Shown here: piece after piece, positions 33,503 through 41,310 of the stretch | How the letters are laid out: every line of letters starts with the position of its first letter | How positions within the stretch are numbered: position 1 is the first letter of the stretch | Made by a program: the position numbers and the translations under genes | The notes under the pieces: generated by a model | The model's input: the letters and a program-made list of their open reading frames with translations, nothing else | Databases searched by the model: none | Told to the model about the DNA's origin: nothing | Assembly: GCF_018343545.2 (NCBI RefSeq) | Contig: NZ_JAGYPE020000041.1 | Location: forward strand, 1 to 52,846 | DNA: 52,846 nucleotides | DNA from: Neobacillus citreus | GTDB lineage: Bacteria > Bacillota > Bacilli > Bacillales > Cytobacillaceae | Direction of reading: 5' to 3'

Positions 33503-33646
33503 TTAATAGTAACAGGCACATCCAACAATAATTAACAGGATAAATAATACAACGATTAAAACAAACGGGTTTCCGCAACCGAAACCTCCGTAACCATAAC
33601 CGACGCATCCGCAACCTCCGTAGCCATAAGCACCGAATCCATCCAT
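33503..33646 (-). CDS. YjcZ-type sporulation peptide with Gly/Tyr/Cys head
   Basis: The 47-residue peptide has a Gly-Tyr-Cys-rich head ([18 protein letters not shown], then YGGFGCGN) followed by the YjcZ helix [21 protein letters not shown]. The AAAGGATGATTATTG-ATG spacing fits. Six cysteines make it a candidate for disulfide cross-linking in the spore coat, or even for recognition by the adjacent thiazole-forming enzymes, although it lacks their leader. Confidence 0.82.
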   Translation of the reverse strand: MDGFGAYGYGGCGCVGYGYGGFGCGNPFVLIVVLFILLIIVGCACYY

Positions 33647-33682
33647 CAATAATCATCCTTTCTTTAAAGCATTCAAATTTTT

Positions 33683-33772
33683 TTACCAGACACCACAAAA
33701 AGAAGCACAAATAATAATTAGCAGGATAAACAAAACAACGATTAATGCAAATCCACTGCTGTTACCTACCAC
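33683..33772 (-). CDS. YjcZ-type short peptide, GTG start
   Basis: The 29-residue frame reads MVGNSSGFALIVVLF then ILLIIICASFCGVW. It keeps the YjcZ hydrophobic core and starts at GTG 33772, about 10 bases after AAAGGAAG. A CATAGTCTG -10 with an AC 16 bases upstream suggests sigma-K control. It lies directly upstream of the 47-residue peptide gene on the same strand. Confidence 0.6.
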   Translation of the reverse strand: MVGNSSGFALIVVLFILLIIICASFCGVW

Positions 33773-33846
33773 GTATTTGATACTTCCTTTCGAACTGTCA
33801 ATACAGACTATGTAAATGGAGAAAATTTGTATGGGCTAACCACTAT

Positions 33847-33876
33847 AAAAACCCCCTAGAAATGTCCTGGAGGGTT
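33847..33876 (-). terminator. Terminator downstream of the TOMM maturation operon
   Basis: AACCCTCC / GG.GGGTT arms on the minus strand are followed by TTTTTA. It is the second of two hairpins after the SagB-type gene. Confidence 0.65.
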
Positions 33877-33947
33877 ACATACCCAATTGTGTACTCGCCT
33901 GGATTTTTTATCGATAGGTTACTTAGGGTTAGGATCATAACAAATGA

Positions 33948-33979
33948 CCCTAGTCCTTTAAATTAACCTTGGACTAGGG
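33948..33979 (-). terminator. Hairpin after the SagB-type gene
   Basis: Perfect 9-bp stem CCCTAGTCC / GGACTAGGG with a 14-nt loop, 33 bases past the stop codon; the T-run on the minus strand is weak (TCATTTGTT). Confidence 0.6.
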
Positions 33980-34011
33980 CACCTGATATCGGATATACAA
34001 GGTAAACTGGT

Positions 34012-35592
34012 CTAACTATTTAAACTTCCTTTTAACCAGGCACGCGAACGGTACGGTCCCACAGGGATTTGGATAAGGCTTGTTATTTGTTTCGCTTCAG
34101 CTTGATAAAGTTCATCACATAGTTTCGCATCAAACCCTAATAAAGGGTGTCCCCCCATACCCAAGGCACATGAGATCAATAGCAGCCGTTGCAAGAGTAT
34201 TCCCGCTTCCATCTGTTGAATTCTGTATCCTCTATAGCCCAGTTCTTCTTTAAGATGATCCTTGTCTGCAACCAAATGCAGGCAGAGCGGTACTTGAAAC
34301 AGATTGACAGTGGGCATGGTTAAAGCATTTTGCAATATCTCACGGAAATCCCCGTCTGTTATTCTACTCAGTGCATGAGAGCCTTTGTCATAGGCGTAAG
34401 CGCCATTTGAAACACCCTCCACGTTATAAAAAAAGCCGTACAACGAAACACGAGTCCCCGTTTTTCCATCTGTGCCGTCAAGATCATTCTGATAAGGTCT
34501 GGAAAAAACCTCTTTAAACAAAGTTGCTAGTTGAGTTTGACTGACCTTTTCTAAAATAAAATCAATATCAGGAGAATGCCTCTCTCTACAAACAGAAGCA
34601 AGGTCGTACGAAAAGGACTCCGTAAATGGGAGCATGATCAATTCCGTACCATAGGACTTTTGAACACGACCATCCTTTTTTATCTTCACAAATGACTGGG
34701 TTGTTTCAAATATCGATGCTTCATTCATCTCTCTGAGCAGTGGGTAATCAAGGACTCTCTTTGAACGGTTATAGGTTTCCGTTTTCAGCAACGGCACTTC
34801 CTGGGACAATTCAGCGGTAGACACATATTCTTCTTTATTAAAGTCGTCACCCCATTGGATAGAGGGATCAATAGATAACGGGATCACCGCATATACACTT
34901 TCGTCCTGTTCGGTTAGCCCAAGTAAATGATTAATCGAACGATCAAGAAATTGGTAGCATACCCGTGACGAGAATCCCATCCGATCTGCTACTTCTAATG
35001 TTTGCCCAATGACCACACCGGCATCAAGACCTTGTAGACGGTAGGAAAAATTATTATATTTATAAAAATTTTTCCAAAAAACCGTCGAGACAAAAACCGT
35101 GCAGAAGCACTCAGAAACATCACAATCCCCAAGGCTCCTGGACAAGTAGGAATCGTAATTTCCTTCCCGGAGCAAGCGAAGGCTGTGATGGGCTACATCG
35201 TAATGGTAAATTCCCGTTGGGACGTCCTTAATCTTTGCATACACATATAATTCATTGGGATACAATGCCCCGCCAGAAGGAACAAATCTTCGCAATAACT
35301 GAAGATAGCTTACAGTAGTTTTATCCTCGGGATCTTCAAGGAAACCATATTGTGCGTAACGCGTTAGACCGTACACATACCATAAGAAAGCCCCGAGCTC
35401 CTCTAGTCCGTTCTCTGCATGGGCTTCTCGCTTCTCAAGCGTTAACGGTACATCACCGGTTAATGGAATCTCGGGTAGGCCGCGGTATAGTTTATAGGGA
35501 AGCGGTGCATCGTCCCAATCGACTTGCCATTCTGGCGGAGTGATTTTTTCCGGATCAAAGTGAAGGTGGTGCAAAAATGTCTCCAGTTTCAA
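34012..35592 (-). CDS. SagB-type FMN dehydrogenase of the TOMM cluster
   Basis: This 526-residue nitroreductase-fold protein should oxidise azolines made by the cyclodehydratase to aromatic thiazoles or oxazoles. The SagB signature is clear near residues 70-150: RFVPSGGALYPNELYVYAKI followed by GIYHYDVAHHSLRLL, with LDAGVVIGQTLEVADRMGF near 195 for the FMN site. A second, more degenerate nitroreductase-like half (about 300-520; YQNDLDGTDGKTGTRVSLYGF...HPLLGFDAKLCDELY) makes it a tandem enzyme, common in this family. Translation starts with TTG 35592 after a perfect AAGGAGG. It is the third gene of the operon, 22 bases after the YcaO gene. Confidence 0.9.
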   Translation of the reverse strand: MKLETFLHHLHFDPEKITPPEWQVDWDDAPLPYKLYRGLPEIPLTGDVPLTLEKREAHAENGLEELGAFLWYVYGLTRYAQYGFLEDPEDKTTVSYLQLLRRFVPSGGALYPNELYVYAKIKDVPTGIYHYDVAHHSLRLLREGNYDSYLSRSLGDCDVSECFCTVFVSTVFWKNFYKYNNFSYRLQGLDAGVVIGQTLEVADRMGFSSRVCYQFLDRSINHLLGLTEQDESVYAVIPLSIDPSIQWGDDFNKEEYVSTAELSQEVPLLKTETYNRSKRVLDYPLLREMNEASIFETTQSFVKIKKDGRVQKSYGTELIMLPFTESFSYDLASVCRERHSPDIDFILEKVSQTQLATLFKEVFSRPYQNDLDGTDGKTGTRVSLYGFFYNVEGVSNGAYAYDKGSHALSRITDGDFREILQNALTMPTVNLFQVPLCLHLVADKDHLKEELGYRGYRIQQMEAGILLQRLLLISCALGMGGHPLLGFDAKLCDELYQAEAKQITSLIQIPVGPYRSRAWLKGSLNS

Positions 35593-35614
35593 GAGTAAAC
35601 CTCCTTCCTTTCCA

Positions 35615-37555
35615 TTATGGGAATGGATGCGGATCTGGATTTAGTTGTTCATACGTCAACGGCTGTTTGGCGTATCCAAGTTTCACGGGCACTTGGAGAA
35701 CCCTTTCCAGCCCTTTGACACGGGTCAGGTGATGTCCGAATGTCATCGGGAGCATGCCAGGAATCAATATCTTTACACAGTATAATCCATTCCGTTTGGT
35801 GATTGGTGTTGTTTGGTCCACCACAATAACCTCGAGGTCCAACTCTCGGAACCGCTGAAGAATATCCTGCAGGTCATCCTTCAAATCTGTATTCGTGGGA
35901 GGCTGTTTAAATTCCTCAGCAAACGTTCGTAATGGACGATTGTCATCCAATAAAAAGTCCAGCCGGTTCTCCGCTTCCTTCAGACCGTAGAGCAGGCCAT
36001 GGTCCGGCATCAAACGGACTGCATATGGATCCTTCAGCATTTGTTCATATTTGTGCCGGTTTTCCTCCAGTATTTTGTCATGCCGAACCATCATTCCAGC
36101 AAGCTCGTAAAGCGAACTTTTAACAGCTCTTACGGGATCAGGATTCGCTCCTGCTGCACAAATGAGGTTTACCCCCTTATCTTGCCTGTTTTTTGCTATT
36201 GCAAAGACGCTGGAAATCTCCTGTTCCATCGTCGAATTGTATAAATAAACATCATATCCCGCCACCTCACGTAACCGGTCGACCATCAGCTCTACTTCTT
36301 TATCGTTAGCAGAAAAAGGGTCTAGACGCGGAAGGGGCAGTTTGGCATACCAGGTTAACAAGAAGGAATCCCGCTCGACAACCTCCATAATCCCATGGAA
36401 AATGGCTTCCTCCAAGCTTCCTCCCAATGCACACCCATTGGAGGTTTCGTAAACATAGCCCTCCCCTTGGCCCAAACTATAATACGCGAGTAACTCTGGA
36501 ACCAGTAACGGACGTTCTTGTAAAAACGAATAACCCCAAACCCAATTCATTGGGGCATCAGGATGAAACGGTTTAAACGGAAAATGGGGCTTTGCATATT
36601 GTTCCTGGTCATGCAGACCAACTGATGCAGGATCTAATGCGATATGTTTAACATTGTTATAACTTTCTCGAACTTTCTTCCTTTTGCCTTGAGGCTCGAT
36701 TCCGCAATATCGCTCCAACCCCTCCAAAATGGCCGTCAGTTCACTCAATTCATAGGAATTAGTACGGCCCGCTACCCCCTCGTCCGCTCCAAACAACGGC
36801 ATGTTCACCAATACATCGGCAAATGGGAGCCTGAAATCCGCCATTTTCCCATTCATGATTCCAGTCCGCTCATCCAGATAATCTGCGGTTAGCACTGTTT
36901 TCAATTCATCTATTGAACGGCAGCGATACCCTTCCCCATTGATTTTGGGACTGGATGTCAAGCTAATTTGTGCTAATTCCGGTGTGTCTTCAGGGATTGG
37001 ACTGCAAATCGGGCACAATGGATCAGGCAGGAAAAAGTGGCTGGAGGTCGTTAAAGTTCTCAGATTGGTCATGAACATTCTTTCTTCCAAGGAGGAGGGT
37101 TCTCCTTTAAGAATTTTTTGCACTTCGTTACTGATCAAGATAGCCATTTGCGATAACCCCGTCCGGGAAACCCATGCATCACGCAGTACATTTGCTCCTG
37201 ATGCGAATTTCATCTGAATATCCCACATTTCAAGGCGGTCAGGTCCGGCTATCAAACGCCGTTTGTCAGCACAGAGAGAGCATCCCGGTTTGTCGTGGCG
37301 TATCAATGGACCAATGATCCCCTCTCCGAATGAAACGAAACCTCGAAGCCAAGGAATACCGGCTGTCTTTAATCTCTGTTCCGCTTTTTGATGAACGGCT
37401 GGATTCCAAGCATCGTCTAGCACCAAGACCAATTCTATTTCTTCGGGAATCTCTTCAAAAATGCTTTGACGATTTACTAGATAGCTGGAGGACAATTGAT
37501 TACAAACAAATTCAGCTAATAAACCTTCTCCGTCAATGAGGATCTGTGGAGTCAT
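35615..37555 (-). CDS. TOMM cyclodehydratase: fused E1-like/Zn domain and YcaO domain
   Basis: This 646-residue protein has an N-terminal cyclodehydratase (C-protein-like) domain to about residue 200, with a zinc tetrad GCSLCADKRR (C92, C95) and CPIC (C181, C184). A YcaO ATP-dependent domain follows from about 205 (SLEEAIFHGIMEVVERDSF, acidic ATP/Mg residues near 382-394; GANPDPVRAVKSSLYELAG near 470). The C-terminus NPDPHPFP gives the PxPxP end required by azoline-forming YcaO proteins. It should convert Cys (and perhaps Ser/Thr) of the precursors to azolines using ATP. Its start overlaps the stop of the maturation gene by 4 bases, indicating coupled translation. Confidence 0.93.
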   Translation of the reverse strand: MTPQILIDGEGLLAEFVCNQLSSSYLVNRQSIFEEIPEEIELVLVLDDAWNPAVHQKAEQRLKTAGIPWLRGFVSFGEGIIGPLIRHDKPGCSLCADKRRLIAGPDRLEMWDIQMKFASGANVLRDAWVSRTGLSQMAILISNEVQKILKGEPSSLEERMFMTNLRTLTTSSHFFLPDPLCPICSPIPEDTPELAQISLTSSPKINGEGYRCRSIDELKTVLTADYLDERTGIMNGKMADFRLPFADVLVNMPLFGADEGVAGRTNSYELSELTAILEGLERYCGIEPQGKRKKVRESYNNVKHIALDPASVGLHDQEQYAKPHFPFKPFHPDAPMNWVWGYSFLQERPLLVPELLAYYSLGQGEGYVYETSNGCALGGSLEEAIFHGIMEVVERDSFLLTWYAKLPLPRLDPFSANDKEVELMVDRLREVAGYDVYLYNSTMEQEISSVFAIAKNRQDKGVNLICAAGANPDPVRAVKSSLYELAGMMVRHDKILEENRHKYEQMLKDPYAVRLMPDHGLLYGLKEAENRLDFLLDDNRPLRTFAEEFKQPPTNTDLKDDLQDILQRFRELDLEVIVVDQTTPITKRNGLYCVKILIPGMLPMTFGHHLTRVKGLERVLQVPVKLGYAKQPLTYEQLNPDPHPFP

Positions 37556-39492
37556 TTGGAATCCCCCTCTCGAACCTGCACACCATACACCCCTGCCAGC
37601 CCTTGTTTTACAAAAGGCTCCATCGACAAATCATAGACCACTAACTGTATGTTGTTTCTGTGTAGGACCTGAATGGCAGATTGTAATAGTTCCAATTGTG
37701 TCATGTCTTCACAAGAGCGGATATCAAATTTGCTATCCTTTTTTTCCAAATAAATCATCGATTCCGTCGCTTTCCTCTCCACGGAACTGATCCCGTTTTG
37801 AGCATCGAAAAGGGCTTGCTGGAGTGTGTTTTGCAATGCCAATGTTATATTTAAACCGGCCGCTGTGTACCAATGGCCGTTTGACCTTACCCAAACAACC
37901 GGGAAGCCTGCTACCTCCTCTTTTACACCAATCGCCGGTGGACCCTGCAAGGTAGTCAGGGCATTTAAATAAAATCTGCATGTTTTATCCTCTATGGCTC
38001 CCATCGGTACACGATAAACCGTATTTGGCTGACTAGACTTTCTTTTTTTCAATTCTTCATCCAGATAGGCTTGCAGACCTCGACAAACAGCCTCTGCGAT
38101 TGTTTCTCCTGAACCGATGCCAATAAACCCCTCTGGATGACTCTTGCCTCTAAAAATATGGGAATCTATCAGTTTTGACACATACATTTCAATACCCTTC
38201 AAACCAGCATTTCTTCTTGCTTCTTCATGTGTCATCCCCGAACAAACAACTTCCGGCTGCAGTTCTGCCGGTCCCTCTGACATAGGGTCAACGGCCTGAA
38301 CAAAGCACTGGGAAAGAGGAAGCTGCAGCAAATCCCGTTCCTCCCAGGTATGGAAAATTCCTATTTCCTTTGAAGTTAATCGACTGAAATAGTCCAAAAT
38401 CAAACCCGGTTCCTCTTCCCTGTCCGTTTCTTGTTTTAGTCTTTCATCAAGATTTTCAATCAGTTCAGGTGTATTACGTTTAGCTGCTAATGAAGGATGT
38501 GTGATGAAAGAAAGCCAGTCTCCTTCCATCGTTTCAAGGTTAAGCAGATAAATTTGATTACTTTGATTTGAACCTGCAACTCCTGTAGCCTTCTTGAAAA
38601 ATTCGAATACAGAGACATTTGCCAAAAGCGCTCCTGATGTGGAAGAGTAACCTCGAGGCTTCCCATCGGCTTGCACGAAAGATTGATGAATTCTTCGCCA
38701 TGCAGACTCGAAACAATCATCTGATTCTGGATGTGTTAACGGACCGGATAGCCCCACTTTTTCTAAACAGATGGCCGGGAGGAACGACTTCTTTTCTTCT
38801 ATACAAACCTGATTTAGAGCTCTCAATTCATTGACATTTCCATCCTGAGAGACGTAAAGAATCCAATCATAATCCTGAACAGCTTCTTTCCAAAAATTGA
38901 TCCCTGTACCATGATGGTAAGGTACTTCTACCATTTCCACATCGGAATCTATTTTTCTCGCATTCTGCACCAGTTCATGGAGCCGCTGCCGATTGGTTAG
39001 AACCGCATCTGTTATCATGACATTTAATTTGGGCATTCCCGATTCAAGTAATGCAGCAGCCAGTGATACCATGAAGGGGCCAGAGCCGACAGTGAGAACC
39101 TTAGCCTGGCGGTATTCTTGAAAATGGTATGGACCTGATTCGACAAAATTCTCGATGAATTCAATTTGTGAAGCATATTGTTCAAGAACTTGACGATTTA
39201 ATTGATGGGGAGTATCTTTGCTGACATCGCGAACAAACCCATTCTTGTACAACGTTTCGCCGATTTCGTATACCCTGTCACGATACGGTCCCGTTAACCC
39301 TTGAGTCAAAGCTCCCATTGTTTGCTCCCCATTGAACATCGGCAGCAATTTTTCAATCCACTGATAGATGGTATTGCCTTCCATTCGGAATGAACTTTGG
39401 TTATTTCTAAAATAGACACCCCCCTTTTTATCTGGGAGAAAAAACGTATCCCTTTTGACCTTCAGTCGTGAGGACGAGGTAAGTTCTGTCAC
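37552..39492 (-). CDS. ThiF-like putative thiazole-containing peptide maturation protein
   Basis: This 646-residue protein belongs to the group of TOMM maturation proteins seen with heterocycloanthracin clusters. Residues about 20-90 look like a winged-helix precursor-recognition element (VYFRNNQSSFRMEGNTIYQW...LYKNGFVRD). A Rossmann-like ThiF domain starts near 130 (KVLTVGSGPFMVSLAAALLE). The C-terminal third has YcaO-reminiscent helices (MTHEEARRNAGLKGIEMY near 425; SGETIAEAVCRGLQAYL near 458) without clear ATP residues. It probably binds the leader and presents the core to the YcaO partner. It starts with GTG after AAGGAGGAG, behind a sigma-E-like promoter, and heads the operon. Confidence 0.88.
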   Translation of the reverse strand: MTELTSSSRLKVKRDTFFLPDKKGGVYFRNNQSSFRMEGNTIYQWIEKLLPMFNGEQTMGALTQGLTGPYRDRVYEIGETLYKNGFVRDVSKDTPHQLNRQVLEQYASQIEFIENFVESGPYHFQEYRQAKVLTVGSGPFMVSLAAALLESGMPKLNVMITDAVLTNRQRLHELVQNARKIDSDVEMVEVPYHHGTGINFWKEAVQDYDWILYVSQDGNVNELRALNQVCIEEKKSFLPAICLEKVGLSGPLTHPESDDCFESAWRRIHQSFVQADGKPRGYSSTSGALLANVSVFEFFKKATGVAGSNQSNQIYLLNLETMEGDWLSFITHPSLAAKRNTPELIENLDERLKQETDREEEPGLILDYFSRLTSKEIGIFHTWEERDLLQLPLSQCFVQAVDPMSEGPAELQPEVVCSGMTHEEARRNAGLKGIEMYVSKLIDSHIFRGKSHPEGFIGIGSGETIAEAVCRGLQAYLDEELKKRKSSQPNTVYRVPMGAIEDKTCRFYLNALTTLQGPPAIGVKEEVAGFPVVWVRSNGHWYTAAGLNITLALQNTLQQALFDAQNGISSVERKATESMIYLEKKDSKFDIRSCEDMTQLELLQSAIQVLHRNNIQLVVYDLSMEPFVKQGLAGVYGVQVREGDSK

Positions 39493-39536
39493 TGGCGCTC
39501 CTCCTTATTTCTAATCGTTACAACTTCCGCACTATC

Positions 39537-39566
39537 AGTTTATGTATCATTTTTTGTCCAATATGA
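39537..39566 (-). promoter_or_regulatory. Sigma-E-like promoter of the TOMM maturation operon
   Basis: On the minus strand TCATATT (39560-39566), a 15-base spacer and CATAAACT (39537-39544) match the mother-cell sigma-E consensus (-35 TCATATT, -10 CATACA-T) closely. The start point would be near 39530, giving a leader of about 38 bases before the GTG start at 39492. Confidence 0.6.
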
Positions 39567-39582
39567 TAAACATAGTAAAGAA

Positions 39583-39622
39583 GTGCCCTGACGGCACAAG
39601 TCCGTGCAGGGGCACCTTTTTT
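39583..39622. terminator. Terminator between precursor B and the maturation operon
   Basis: GTGCCCTG / CAGGGGCAC outer arms with an inner CGG/CCG pair form a stable hairpin 45 bases past the precursor B stop. The T-run is short on the minus strand (TTCTTT) and longer on the plus strand, so termination may be partial. Confidence 0.6.
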
Positions 39623-39666
39623 CATAAGAAAATATTTTTTTCGGTGATCGCCAAAAGCCAAACCAA

Positions 39667-39975
39667 TTAAATAAAACCGAAACCAATGCCAACACAGCCA
39701 AAACAACCAAACCCGAAGCCGAAACAGCCGCCGCAGCCGCCGCAGCCGCCGCAACCGAAACAGCCACCGCAACCGAAACCAAAGCCTCCACAACGAAATC
39801 CAAAGCCGCCGCAACGACCAAAGCCTCCGCAACGACCAAAGCCGCCGCAACGAAAGCCGCCACAGCGCATACCAAACAGGCGCGGATCCTGGCTCTGTGG
39901 ATCCATTGTAACTAGCTGACTAGTTTGATAAGGATCGATTCCCAACCCTTGTAATTCATTTTGAAAATTCTGCAT
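39667..39975 (-). CDS. TOMM (heterocycloanthracin-type) precursor peptide B
   Basis: This 102-residue peptide has the leader MQNFQNELQGLGIDPYQ and DPQSQDPRL, then a core of FRCGG/FGRCGG units that passes into a CGGC-FGC-GGC run, ending in GFGFI. The core has 13 cysteines, nearly every third residue in its second half, the classic heterocycloanthracin pattern. The core is otherwise only Gly, Phe, Arg and Val/Ile. ATG 39975 follows AAAGGGGAGGA. It is immediately upstream of and co-oriented with the three maturation genes. Leader and ribosome site are about 85% identical at DNA level to precursor A, showing duplication. Confidence 0.88.
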   Translation of the reverse strand: MQNFQNELQGLGIDPYQTSQLVTMDPQSQDPRLFGMRCGGFRCGGFGRCGGFGRCGGFGFRCGGFGFGCGGCFGCGGCGGCGGCFGFGFGCFGCVGIGFGFI

Positions 39976-40057
39976 TTTGTCCTCCCCTTTGTATTTAATC
40001 AAATATCGAGAGTTGTATGATTATTTTTGTGTAAATCAAACATTAGATTCAAAGTGT

Positions 40058-40118
40058 ACTCTCTTCAACAAATTATGATTACTAATAGGTCGCTGTCACT
40101 AAATCAAGAGCCTATTTT
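40058..40118 (-). promoter_or_regulatory. Conserved promoter block of TOMM precursor B (sigma-K-like)
   Basis: Second copy of the block at 31803-31864, again starting 83 bases before the start codon. On the minus strand GTGACA (AC at 40095-40096), 17 bases, then CATAATTTG (40069-40077). Sequence between block and gene has diverged while the block itself has not. Confidence 0.6.
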
Positions 40119-40268
40119 ACGGTGATGGTTTAAAGAATGTTTCCAAAACACGTTTAAAATTAATAGATTAATTGGTTTCGCAAGTAAAAATAACTGTCCA
40201 CTAATTCTTGTTAATGAACATTTGCATGTTTTATTTAATACACTATTCAAAAAATGGAGTTGATTCAG

Positions 40269-40604
40269 ATGGCGAAATGGATTGATGTATCAACATCAAA
40301 ACACCAATTAAAACTCTTTGATCGTCATAAGCTTTTAAAAACTTACCCCATTGCAGTTGGAAAAATATTGACACCAACTCCTACCGGAACATACTCGATT
40401 ACTAACAAAGATCCTCATCCCGGCGGACCATTCGGGGTCCTTTGGATGGGATTGTCAAGACCTCATTACGGTATACATGGAACAAATAATCCATCTTCTA
40501 TCGGTAAGAACGTCTCCCATGGTTGTATTAGAATGTTTAATCACGATGTTCTAGAATTGTCATCTTTAGTCCCAATTGGCACGCAGGTTTTTATTCATAA
40601 ATAA
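40269..40604 (+). CDS. L,D-transpeptidase (YkuD domain only)
   Basis: This 111-residue protein consists of a bare YkuD catalytic domain: [17 protein letters not shown] at the start, [10 protein letters not shown] near 45 and the active-site signature HGTNN...SHGCIRM near 75-95 with the catalytic Cys. There is no signal peptide or LysM domain, so it is probably delivered in another way, or acts in spores, where short YkuD proteins occur. It would cross-link or modify peptidoglycan. ATG 40269 follows TGGAG at 10 bases. It stands alone with a downstream terminator. Confidence 0.85.
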   Translation: MAKWIDVSTSKHQLKLFDRHKLLKTYPIAVGKILTPTPTGTYSITNKDPHPGGPFGVLWMGLSRPHYGIHGTNNPSSIGKNVSHGCIRMFNHDVLELSSLVPIGTQVFIHK

Positions 40605-40624
40605 CGCAGCTGTTCATAAAATTT

Positions 40625-40656
40625 AGGATGTTCGTACCTTTTGAGCATCCTTTTTA
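40625..40656 (+). terminator. Terminator after the L,D-transpeptidase gene
   Basis: AGGATG / CATCCT arms with further TC/GA pairing inside are followed by TTTTTATT. Confidence 0.75.
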
Positions 40657-40786
40657 TTAAAAATGTCTCAATGTAAAGAGACTTTAATTTAATGTCACAC
40701 TCCTGTTCTTTTTCTGAAAAAATTCAGTGATATGATGGTTCTATCTGTAATACAGAATGCTAGATTTTAAAAAAAGCGAGTGAAAA

Positions 40787-41302
40787 ATGATGCTGAATAT
40801 AAAAGAAGCGGTTGAGCAATTAACCTCGGCTGGCATAGCAGCCAGTGACGATGACGTAATGGCGTGGATTAAGAAAGGCAAAATGAAGGCCGAGATAAAC
40901 AAAAGAAGAACAACTACCTACAAAATCAATGTTAAGGATCTAATTGAATTTATCATCCAAACGCATGCCTCTCAACTTACTGCACAATTAGAAGAGTCAC
41001 TTCAAGAAAAACGTGGTCTTACGGAACAAATAGAGATATTAAATACCCGAATACATATTGAACAATCAAAGGTACGCACCTTAAAAAAAATGCTAAACAC
41101 ACAGATTGAAGTCACCGAACCCAGTACTTTTCACTACGGTGAGTTATTGGGATTAAATCAAGACTCTAGCAGCCATCAAATGAAAAAAGAATTTAAGAAA
41201 CTGCTAAAAGCCCTCCATCCCGACCGCGGCGGGGATGAAAGACTTTTTAAAGTGTTTAATGAACATTACGAGAATCTTAAGCATTTGAGTTCACGAGATT
41301 GA
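40787..41302 (+). CDS. HTH / coiled-coil / J-domain protein
   Basis: This 171-residue protein has three parts. Residues 1-60 look like an excisionase/MerR-type helix-turn-helix (NIKEAVEQLTSAGI...VMAWIKKGKMKAEI). Residues 65-110 form a coiled coil (LEESLQEKRGLTEQIEILN). Residues 115-171 are a compact DnaJ J-domain with LLGLNQDSSSHQMKKEFKKLLKALHPDRGGDE carrying the HPD motif that stimulates DnaK. The combination suggests a chaperone adaptor directed to a DNA or protein target. GCGAGTG precedes tandem ATGs. It converges on the MBL gene with an 8-base gap and no clear terminator. Confidence 0.75.
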   Translation: MMLNIKEAVEQLTSAGIAASDDDVMAWIKKGKMKAEINKRRTTTYKINVKDLIEFIIQTHASQLTAQLEESLQEKRGLTEQIEILNTRIHIEQSKVRTLKKMLNTQIEVTEPSTFHYGELLGLNQDSSSHQMKKEFKKLLKALHPDRGGDERLFKVFNEHYENLKHLSSRD

Positions 41303-41310
41303 GTGAAAAT

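Noticed and set aside
33503..33646. Third TOMM precursor (Gly/Tyr/Cys-rich peptide)
   Set aside because: It lacks the FQ-ELQ-LGIDPYQ leader and has the YjcZ hydrophobic helix, so it is better explained as a YjcZ-type peptide.
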